DNA from: Modestobacter sp.
GTDB taxonomy: Bacteria; Actinomycetota; Actinomycetes; Mycobacteriales; Geodermatophilaceae
Length of the DNA stretch: 12,690 bases
Direction of reading: 5' to 3'
Assembly (NCBI GenBank): GCA_025965635.1
Contig: JAOPWO010000219.1
Location: forward strand, 1 to 12,690
In this document: in pieces, positions 7,262 to 12,690 of the stretch
Numbering within the stretch: the stretch's first letter is position 1
Layout: each line of letters starts with the position of its first letter
Made by a program: the position numbers and the translations under genes
Notes under the pieces: generated by a model
Databases searched by the model: none
Told to the model about the DNA's origin: nothing
The model's input: the letters and a program-made list of their open reading frames with translations, nothing else

Positions 7262-8260
7262 TCAGCCGACGGTCAGCACCTCGGCGACCGGACGGCGGCC
7301 GCTGGCCATGGCCTCGCCGGCCGGGTGCCCGATACGCAACATCATCTGCGGGTACCCCACCAGCGACAGCCGGTGCGACAGCCGGTTGCGCGCCCACGCC
7401 TGGTCCAGCGCCTGGGTGAGCGGGGACGCCGCCAACCCGGCGGCGGTGACCTGCAGCAGCAGCCGGCCCAGCGCCACCCCGGCCTGCAGCCAGCCACTGC
7501 GGTCGTCGGTCATCGTGCCCAGCAGCAGCACCGCCGGCCGCTCGACCGCCGGCGGCGCGTCGTCCGCCGAGGCCGCCGGAGCCGACGCCGGTGCGGCGGC
7601 CGGATCGGCGAGGAAGTCGCGGACCAACCAGTTCGACGGCCGCTGCGACCGGTCGCCCTCCGGCAGCGCCGCCACCGGCACGCCGTCGTGCGCTGCCGGG
7701 TCGGTGCGGGTCCAGGCGTGCAGCTCGGCGAGGTAGCCCGGATCACGCTGCTCCAGCTGCTCGACCTGGTCGAGCAGGAACACCGTGGCCGCCTCCTCGT
7801 CCTCGCGGCTGACCGGCTTGAGCCACACGCCGTCCCGGCCGACGTCGGCCTGCAGCTGGTCGACCAGTCCCGGGGGCACCGGCCGGTCGAGGAAGGGTGT
7901 GCGGTCGGTGTGCCGCCGGGCGATCGCCTCGGCCAGCTGCCGGTCGGACTCAGCGACCTCGCGGCTGCCGGTCACCCGGACCGTGGCGAGGTGGTCGGGG
8001 TCGGCCGGGTCCGGTGCGAGCTCGGCCTCGGCGGCGACGCCCAGCGCGGCCAGCGCGACGACGGCGAAGTGCACCGCGGCCCCGCAGCTGACCACCTGCT
8101 GGCGGCGGTTCGGGTCGATCACCGCCAGCGCCCGGGCCGGGTCCAGGCGTACCTCCAGCCGGTCACCGGTCGCGGCGAACAGCCACGGCTGGGTGTTGTG
8201 GATCGACGGTGCCCGCACCGCCTGCGCGACCACCTGCGCCCACTGGTCTGCGTCCAGCAT
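7262..8260 (-). CDS. Acg-family nitroreductase-like flavoprotein
   Basis: 332 aa, close to the length of mycobacterial Acg (Rv2032, about 331 aa), a pseudo-twofold nitroreductase-fold FMN-binding protein. Visible family motifs are RAPSIHNTQPW (16-26), RRHTDRTPF (115-123), GWLQAGVALGRLLLQVTAAG (256-275) and YPQMMLRIGHP (303-313). An Ala/Pro-rich insert (221-240) looks like a disordered linker. Acg itself is induced under hypoxia and NO through DosR and probably sequesters FMN rather than reducing nitro compounds; whether this homologue is an enzyme is unknown. The ATG at 8260 has GACGGGAG 5 bases upstream. It lies 28 bases downstream of the phosphatase on the same strand, so it is probably the last gene of the rsbQ-rsbP-like operon. 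TAAGGT, starting at the phosphatase stop codon, could be an internal -10, but this is weak. Confidence 0.88.
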   Translation of the reverse strand: MLDADQWAQVVAQAVRAPSIHNTQPWLFAATGDRLEVRLDPARALAVIDPNRRQQVVSCGAAVHFAVVALAALGVAAEAELAPDPADPDHLATVRVTGSREVAESDRQLAEAIARRHTDRTPFLDRPVPPGLVDQLQADVGRDGVWLKPVSREDEEAATVFLLDQVEQLEQRDPGYLAELHAWTRTDPAAHDGVPVAALPEGDRSQRPSNWLVRDFLADPAAAPASAPAASADDAPPAVERPAVLLLGTMTDDRSGWLQAGVALGRLLLQVTAAGLAASPLTQALDQAWARNRLSHRLSLVGYPQMMLRIGHPAGEAMASGRRPVAEVLTVG

Positions 8261-8288
8261 GTCGACTCCCGTCGTCGGTCCCCTGACC

Positions 8289-10568
8289 TTACGGGCGCCG
8301 GGTGAGGGCCAGCAGCGCGATGTCGTCGGCCCGGTGCGTGCCGGCGAGGTCGCCGAGCAGCCGGTCGCACAGCTCGTCGGGGTCGGTGGTGGGCCGCCGG
8401 GTGGCAGCGGTCAACAGCCGGGCGAGGCCTGCGTCGATGTCGCTCCACCGGCTCTCCACCAGCCCGTCGGTGAACAGCACCAGCGTCGCACCCGGAGGCA
8501 CCACCCCGGTCCACTCCTCCGCGGGCGCCGGCGGGGCACCCAGCATCCGGGTGGGCCGGACCGGCAGGAACTCGGCGTGGCCCGACGCGGTGACCAGCAG
8601 CGGCGGCGGATGCCCCGCCGACGCGACGCGCAGCTCCCCGCTGGGCAGGTCCAGCGAGGCGAACAGCGCGGTCGCCATCCGCTGCAGGCCGAGAAGCGGC
8701 CAGCTGGCCTGCAGCCGGTCGATGATGGCGGACGGCGACGGCGACTCGACCAGCAGCGCGCGGTAGACGCTCCGCAGCTGGCCCATCGTGGCGGCGGCGG
8801 TGATGTCGTGCCCGACCACGTCGCCGACGGCGATCGCCACGTGCCCCTCGACCAGCGGCGCGACGTCGTAGAAGTCGCCGCCGATCTCCGCGCCCCGGTT
8901 CGCGGCCAGGTACCGCACCGCGACCGAGACGTCGGGCACCTCGGGCGGCGCGGGCGGCAGCAGCGTGGCCTGCAGGGTGTGCGAGGTCCGTACCTCGAAC
9001 TCGTAGCGCTGGGCCTTGGCCGTGACCAGCGACAGCTGGTGCGCGAGCTGTTCGGCGACCTCGACGTCCGCGGCGGTGAACGGGCCGCGCCGCCGGTCGG
9101 CGCTCAGCGTCAGCACGCCCAGCGCCCGGCCCTCGGCCACCAGCGGCACCGCGACGATGCTGGTCAGCTCCATGGCCCGGACCGCGTGCAGCTCCGCCGG
9201 GTCGCGGACGACGGTGCCCAGCCAGTCCTCGTCGATGGCCGGGAACCACTGGGTGCGCCCCTCGGCCAGCGCCTGCCGGGCCGGGTACGGGAGGTCGTGC
9301 GCCGGCGGCGCCCACTCGCGGAGCTGGTCGACCAGGTGCTGCCGCGCCGGGTCGCCGTGCCGGGCGGCCACCCGCTCGGCGCCGTGCTCGCTGACCAGGT
9401 CCAGCACGCACAGGTCGGCCAGCCGCGGCACAGCGAGGTCGGCCAGGCGCTCCACCGTCTCGGCGACGCCGGTGGCCCCGGCCATCAGCCGGGCCGCGTG
9501 CAGCAGGAACGCCGAGCGTTCGGCCTGCCGGGTGGCCTCCTCGTGCAGCCGGGCCCGCTCCAGCGCCTGGCCGGCCTGGCGCCCGAGCGTCCACAGCAGG
9601 TCGACGTCGCCGGCCGGGAGCTCGCCGTCCACCGGGTCCCTCAGCGAGATCAGGTCGCCGTCGTCCGGGCCCAGCCCGAGGACCAGCACCCCGAGCCGGT
9701 GGCTGTCGGCGGTCACCGGCACGATCACCAGGGCGGTGAGGCCGGCCAGCCGGAGCGCGGCGTCCAGCTCCGGCCGCGTCCCCAGCATCCGCCCGCCGGC
9801 GGTCAGCACGCGCAACCCCTCGGCCAGCTCCAGCGCCATCCGCCCGCCGGCCGCGGTGACCAGCTCCTCCAGCAGCCCCGCCGGCAGTCCCTCGCTGCGG
9901 GCCACCACCAGGCTCGGTCCACTCGGCCGCGGCGGGCCGCCGAGCGACACCGACGACCGCGGCGCGGACTCCTCGTCGACCAGCCAGAGCGCCACGCCGC
10001 GTGCCGACAACGCCTGCCGCGCCCGCTGCACGACCACGGTTGCGACGTCCGCGACCGACGTCGCGACGGCGAGCTCGATGACGACCTGCTGCAGGGTCCG
10101 CGCGCGGGCCCTGGACTCCTCCGCGGCCCGGTGCGCGGTGAGGATCTCCCGCTCGTACCGGCGGCGCGCGGTCGCCTCGAACAGCGTCGCCCGGACCATC
10201 AGCGGAGTGCCCTCGCCGTCCCGGACCTCGACGGCGTTCACCAGGCAGGGCAGCAGCGACCCGTCGACCCGGACGACGTCGAGGGCCACCTCCCGCACCG
10301 CGCCCTGCATGCGCAGCAGCGGCGCCAGGTGGGTGTCGTGGAAGACCTGGCCGCCGACGCTGAGCAGGTCACGCAGCTTGGTGCGCAGCAGCTGCTCGGG
10401 GGTCAGCCCGGTCCAGGCGCAGAAGGTGCGGTTGACCTTGACGATCGTCCCGTCGGGCAGCGTCGACAGGTACCCGCACGGCGCGTTCTCGTAGAGATCT
10501 GCCGGGTCGTCCTCCAGCAGTTGGTCCAGGTGCGCGCGGGCGTCACTGCGCCGGCGCTCGACGGCCAT
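8289..10568 (-). CDS. RsbP-like serine phosphatase: PAS-GAF-GAF-SpoIIE/PP2C
   Basis: 759 aa cytosolic PPM-family Ser/Thr phosphatase with N-terminal sensors. A PAS domain (about 22-130) has ENAPCGYLSTLPDGTIVKVN and CAWTGLTPEQLL, followed by a PAC-like strand. A helical linker (135-165) follows, then a GAF-like domain (about 165-340), a second GAF (about 350-515) with IVAVPLVAEGRALGVLTLSA, another short helix, and the catalytic domain (about 528-759). The metal/active-site motifs are intact: EIGGDFYDV (561-569, D565), VGDVVGHD (581-588, D583), LFTDGLVE (698-705, D701) and RADDIALL (746-753). It should therefore be an active phosphatase, presumably acting on a phosphorylated STAS antagonist. 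B. subtilis RsbP is PAS-coiled coil-PP2C with about 400 residues; the two GAFs are extra. ATG 10568 has GAGG 6 bases upstream. The frame is open far upstream, but that part is a shadow of other genes. It follows the RsbQ-like gene by 11 bases. Confidence 0.92.
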   Translation of the reverse strand: MAVERRRSDARAHLDQLLEDDPADLYENAPCGYLSTLPDGTIVKVNRTFCAWTGLTPEQLLRTKLRDLLSVGGQVFHDTHLAPLLRMQGAVREVALDVVRVDGSLLPCLVNAVEVRDGEGTPLMVRATLFEATARRRYEREILTAHRAAEESRARARTLQQVVIELAVATSVADVATVVVQRARQALSARGVALWLVDEESAPRSSVSLGGPPRPSGPSLVVARSEGLPAGLLEELVTAAGGRMALELAEGLRVLTAGGRMLGTRPELDAALRLAGLTALVIVPVTADSHRLGVLVLGLGPDDGDLISLRDPVDGELPAGDVDLLWTLGRQAGQALERARLHEEATRQAERSAFLLHAARLMAGATGVAETVERLADLAVPRLADLCVLDLVSEHGAERVAARHGDPARQHLVDQLREWAPPAHDLPYPARQALAEGRTQWFPAIDEDWLGTVVRDPAELHAVRAMELTSIVAVPLVAEGRALGVLTLSADRRRGPFTAADVEVAEQLAHQLSLVTAKAQRYEFEVRTSHTLQATLLPPAPPEVPDVSVAVRYLAANRGAEIGGDFYDVAPLVEGHVAIAVGDVVGHDITAAATMGQLRSVYRALLVESPSPSAIIDRLQASWPLLGLQRMATALFASLDLPSGELRVASAGHPPPLLVTASGHAEFLPVRPTRMLGAPPAPAEEWTGVVPPGATLVLFTDGLVESRWSDIDAGLARLLTAATRRPTTDPDELCDRLLGDLAGTHRADDIALLALTRRP

Positions 10569-10579
10569 GGCCGGCCTCG

Positions 10580-11377
10580 TCAGAGGAACGACCGGATGGC
10601 GGCCGTCGTCTCGGCCGGTGCGCTCAGGTTCGGGCAGTGCCCGGTGGCGGCGAGCTGGTGGAACGTGCTGCCGGGCACGTGCTCGTGCACGTAGTGGCCG
10701 ACCTGCTCCGGCGCGATGACGTCCTCCGAGCACTGCAGCACCAGCGTCGGCAGCTGCAGCGAGGGCAGGTCGGCGCGGTTGTCGGACAGGAACGCCACCC
10801 GGGCGAACTGCCGCGCGACGTCCGGCACGGTCCGGCAGAAGCTGTTGGTCAGCTCCTCGGACAGCTCCGGCCGGTCCGGGTTGCCCATGATCAGCGGAGC
10901 CATCGCCGTGGACCAGCCGAGGTGGTTGGCGTCCAGGCTGTCGAGCAGGTCGGTGATCTGCTCGCGGGAGAACCCGCCGGCGTAGCCGGTCGCCTCGTCG
11001 TCGACGTAGCGGGGGCTGGGGCCGACCATCACCATCGCGCCGAACCGCTGCGGCGCCCGCTGGTAGGCGAGCAGGCCGATCATCGCGCTGACCGAGTGAC
11101 CGACGAACACCACGTCGGTGAGGTCCAGCTCGTCGAGGATCTCGACCAGGTCGGCGGCGTACCCGCGCAGCGAGTTGTACTTCACCGGGTCGTAGGCCGA
11201 CAGGTCGGAGCGACCGAAGCCCACGTGGTCGTAGGTGAACACGCGGTGGTCGACCTCGAAGTCCGGCGTCATGAACCGCCACATGTTCTGGTCGCAGCCG
11301 TACCCGTGGGCGAACACGATCGGCCGCCCGTCGGGTACACCGCTCACCCGGACGTCGTTCCGCGTGCACACGGGCAT
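10580..11377 (-). CDS. RsbQ-like alpha/beta hydrolase (partner of the PP2C phosphatase)
   Basis: 265 aa alpha/beta hydrolase closely resembling Bacillus RsbQ (about 269 aa). Shared features include an oxyanion-side HGYGCDQNMW (24-33), YDHVGFGRSDL (49-59), the nucleophile elbow VGHSVSA (92-98, Ser95), MVGPSPRYV, ARQFARVAFLSDNRADL, LQCSEDVIAP with Asp219, and ATGHCPNLSAP with His247. The triad spacing is essentially that of RsbQ (S96, D219, H247). RsbQ is required for RsbP activity under energy stress and acts on the PAS domain through a hydrophobic ligand. The fold is the same as that of the plant receptors KAI2 and D14. Here the stop is 11 bases before the start of an RsbP-like phosphatase, reproducing the B. 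subtilis pairing. It could be annotated as a generic hydrolase, but sequence and neighbour together make RsbQ the best call. The ATG at 11377 has no good Shine-Dalgarno. Confidence 0.92.
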   Translation of the reverse strand: MPVCTRNDVRVSGVPDGRPIVFAHGYGCDQNMWRFMTPDFEVDHRVFTYDHVGFGRSDLSAYDPVKYNSLRGYAADLVEILDELDLTDVVFVGHSVSAMIGLLAYQRAPQRFGAMVMVGPSPRYVDDEATGYAGGFSREQITDLLDSLDANHLGWSTAMAPLIMGNPDRPELSEELTNSFCRTVPDVARQFARVAFLSDNRADLPSLQLPTLVLQCSEDVIAPEQVGHYVHEHVPGSTFHQLAATGHCPNLSAPAETTAAIRSFL

Positions 11378-11395
11378 GGCCTGAACCTACGCGAC
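11378..11395 (-). promoter_or_regulatory. Possible leaderless -10 before the rsbQ-like gene
   Basis: On the minus strand TAGGTT (11384-11389) fits TANNNT and ends 6 bases before the ATG at 11377. Only a weak AGG precedes the ATG, so a leaderless transcript starting at the ATG would explain the missing ribosome-binding site. No clear -35 was found in the 71-base gap to the upstream gene. The gene may instead be read through from that gene. Confidence 0.25.
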
Positions 11396-11448
11396 CGGAA
11401 CGGCCGGAATCCACCTGCGGATCCCGTCGGGCAAGCCGCTGCCCCGGG

Positions 11449-12147
11449 TCAGGCGCTCCGGCGGCCGCGGACCCGGCGGGCGGCGGCGTAGGCCGGCCGG
11501 CGGAAGCGGGCCATCGCGCCGTCGGCGCACAGGCCCGGCGGTGCGTGCAGCACGGCGTCGACGTGGACCTCCGGGTCCAGCGGCTGCAGCGGCTGCACGA
11601 TCCGCAGCCACCCGAACGGCTCCCACGGTCCGCCCTCCAGCGCGGCGGCCAGCGTGAAGCGCAGCTCGCGGGAGCGCACCGCGGCCGCCAGCGGAGCCGG
11701 GTCGGACGGGACGCCGGGGCGCCCCGGCAGCGCGGCCAGCTGCACCGGCCCCACCGCCGAGCGGTAGGACATGATCGAGCAGTAGGGGCCCGCAGCGTCC
11801 CGGCGGACGGCCGGCGCCAGCCGGGTCCACCGCCCCCGCCCGGTCGAGGACAGCAGCAGGTCGACCGGCCGGCCCTCCGGCGTCCCGGCGGGCTGCCGCA
11901 CCGCCAGGCCGAGCAGGTCCGGCCACGGCCCGGGCAGCCCGGCGCCGCGGGAGAGCCGGACGAGCACCCGGTCCGATCGCCGCTCGTCGAGCCACCCGAC
12001 GCCCCACGGCCGGGGCGGGCCGGTGCGCTCGAGCACTCCGTCGAACAACGCACCACGGGGGTGCATCGGTTTGCCGCCGCGCGCCCGGGTCAGCGCGGCG
12101 AGGGGGACGGCGACCGCACGGCCGGCCAGGTCGGCGAGGTCAGGCAC
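11449..12147 (-). CDS. Conserved actinobacterial protein of unknown function
   Basis: 232 aa from a GTG at 12147; soluble, Arg/Pro-rich. Conserved-looking blocks are LAGRAVAVPLAALTRARGG and KPMHPRGALFDGVLERTG near the N-terminus, then WGVGWLD, VLVRLSRGAGLPGPWPDLLG, LAVRQPAG, VDLLLSSTGRG, YCSIMSYRSAVGPVQLAA and a C-terminal PFGWLRIVQPLQPLDPEVHV. I recognise this as a family widespread in actinobacteria that is sometimes named 'phosphodiesterase' without support. The order 'RLSRGAGLP..PDLLGLAVR...DLLLSS' resembles the heme-catalase core ('RFST...RD.RGFA.KF...DLVG'), so a distant catalase fold is possible but unproven. GTG 12147 has GGAGG 3 bases upstream, a short spacing; GTG 12180 would add 11 residues. 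The RsbQ-like gene follows after 71 bases. Confidence 0.75.
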   Translation of the reverse strand: MPDLADLAGRAVAVPLAALTRARGGKPMHPRGALFDGVLERTGPPRPWGVGWLDERRSDRVLVRLSRGAGLPGPWPDLLGLAVRQPAGTPEGRPVDLLLSSTGRGRWTRLAPAVRRDAAGPYCSIMSYRSAVGPVQLAALPGRPGVPSDPAPLAAAVRSRELRFTLAAALEGGPWEPFGWLRIVQPLQPLDPEVHVDAVLHAPPGLCADGAMARFRRPAYAAARRVRGRRSA

Positions 12148-12207
12148 CCCCCTCCGGTACCACCGGCGTCGCCGTCCCACCCCTTCGGACGCGGTCGTCC
12201 CGCGCCG

Positions 12208-12309
12208 TCAGTGTCGTGACGTGCCGCAGTCGGTGCACCGCTTCCGTCCCGCGGTGTTGCGGTGCCTGCAGTTCTCGCAGGTCCACACCGAGCGCTCGAT
12301 GGTGCGCAT
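12208..12309 (-). CDS. RanBP2-type zinc finger microprotein, 33 aa
   Basis: A 33-residue ORF reads MRTIERSVWTCENCRHRN, then TAGRKRCTDCGTSRH and TGA. Residues 9-28 fit the RanBP2 zinc-finger signature W-x-C-x2-C-x3-N-x6-C-x2-C at every fixed position: W9, C11, C14, N18, C25 and C28. One zinc ion would be held by the four Cys. The ATG at 12309 is preceded by GAGGGG with a 7-base spacer, a strong Shine-Dalgarno that supports translation. In eukaryotes this finger binds single-stranded RNA or ubiquitin. Relative to the RNA-binding ZRANB2 finger, one of the two key Arg positions is kept (R22) and the stacking Trp is Thr. The basic charge suggests nucleic acid or rRNA contact, but no function is established. 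The next same-strand gene starts 60 bases downstream. Confidence 0.75.
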   Translation of the reverse strand: MRTIERSVWTCENCRHRNTAGRKRCTDCGTSRH

Positions 12310-12334
12310 GTCAGTCCCCCTCGCCAGCCCCTGA

Positions 12335-12381
12335 GGGCCCGTCCGGCTCGCGTCGAGGGACCGCTGTCCCTCCGCGGGCCC
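12335..12381. terminator. Nested hairpin, probable terminator of the membrane-protein gene
   Basis: The inner hairpin GAGGGAC-CGCT-GTCCCTC (12355-12372) has a perfect 7-bp stem and a 4-base loop. Outer arms GGGCCCG (12335-12341) and CGGGCCC (12375-12381) can enclose it, with 13 and 2 unpaired bases between inner and outer stems. It lies about 80 bases downstream of the stop at 12453 (minus) and 25 bases upstream of the zinc-finger ATG. It could therefore end the upstream transcript or form a structured leader for the downstream one. There is no U-tract. Confidence 0.5.
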
Positions 12382-12452
12382 GACGCTACGAAGGGCTCAT
12401 GACGGCGGCGTGTCTCGTGCGGAACAGCTGGGGAACGTCTGCCGCCCGGGGC

Positions 12453-12690
12453 TCAGGAGCCGCAGCCGCCCGCGCCGCACGCGCAGGCACCGCAGCCGCC
12501 GACGGGCTCGGGCGCCGGACGCCGGGCGATCCGCCACATGCCGACCGCACCGAGCAGGTTGACCAGGCCGAGCGTCGCGACGCCGACGGCGACCACCGCG
12601 GTGCCCACGCCGAGCAGCGTCGTCCCGCCGCCGAGCACCCCGAGCAGGGCGGCACCGGCCAGGACCGCGACGCCTGCGGCCCCGGCGCCC
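12453..12690 (-). CDS. Small membrane protein with Cys-rich C-terminal tail (5' end outside window)
   Basis: The reading frame enters from the right edge without a stop; 78 C-terminal residues are visible. Residues about 4-20 and 24-52 are strongly hydrophobic and Gly/Val/Leu-rich, consistent with two membrane spans. MWRIARRP follows, where the positive charges suggest a cytosolic side. The protein ends GGCGACACGAGGCGS, that is CX2CXCX4C in a Gly-rich tail, which could bind a metal ion or iron-sulfur/thiol partner. I do not recognise the family. An internal GTG at 12638 could serve as a start for a shorter product, but nothing supports it over the longer frame. Confidence 0.55.
   Translation of the reverse strand, partial: GAGAAGVAVLAGAALLGVLGGGTTLLGVGTAVVAVGVATLGLVNLLGAVGMWRIARRPAPEPVGGCGACACGAGGCGS

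Noticed and set aside
8261..8288. A DosR-like box before the Acg-type gene
   Set aside because: GGGGACC and GGGAGTC halves are present but do not form the inverted GGGAC...GTCCC arrangement.
7785..10694. A 969-codon plus-strand open frame opposite the phosphatase
   Set aside because: Low-complexity Gln/Arg/Gly/Val composition with no domain; antisense shadow of a well-supported gene.
8289..12056. A single 1255-codon minus-strand open frame across the phosphatase, hydrolase and the next gene
   Set aside because: Only the part from ATG 10568 matches known domains. The upstream part is Arg/Pro/Gly-rich and out of frame with the hydrolase and its neighbour, a high-GC artefact.

Overview
The window is very GC-rich DNA with G/C-ending codons, tightly packed genes and several non-ATG starts, as in a high-GC actinobacterium. 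The wording of a decayed DUF222 (13E12-type) protein, the HelD-type helicase and the Acg-type nitroreductase resemble what I recall from Geodermatophilaceae (Blastococcus, Geodermatophilus, Modestobacter). That family placement is an inference from memory, not a search result.

Layout. 1-1369 (minus): two acyl-CoA dehydrogenase genes with a 4-base start/stop overlap; the downstream one runs off the left edge. 1411-1881 (plus): a DUF1810 protein. 1937-3364 (minus): a compact RNB-domain ribonuclease. 3365-4894 is about 1.5 kb with no intact gene. It holds the debris of a DUF222 gene joined head-on to a frameshifted, truncated AlaX-type alanyl-tRNA editing gene. 4895-7213 (plus): a HelD-type UvrD-like helicase with a probable TTG start, convergent with the next block across two hairpins.

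7262-12309 (minus) is a run of five same-strand genes with short gaps. In transcription order they are: a 33-residue zinc finger that fits the RanBP2 signature exactly, a conserved actinobacterial protein of unknown function, an RsbQ-type alpha/beta hydrolase, an RsbP-type PAS-GAF-GAF-PP2C phosphatase, and an Acg-type nitroreductase. The hydrolase and phosphatase are 11 bases apart and the nitroreductase follows after 28 bases. In Bacillus subtilis RsbQ and RsbP together sense energy stress and activate sigma-B by dephosphorylating the anti-anti-sigma factor. The same pair here, with two extra GAF domains and an Acg-family flavoprotein as probable third gene, is the most interesting system in the window. 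No sigma factor, STAS antagonist or anti-sigma kinase is present, so its target must lie elsewhere.

At the right edge (12453-12690, minus) is the C-terminal part of a small membrane protein ending in a Cys/Gly-rich tail, followed by a nested hairpin that looks like a terminator. I saw no rRNA, tRNA, CRISPR array, insertion sequence or attachment site.
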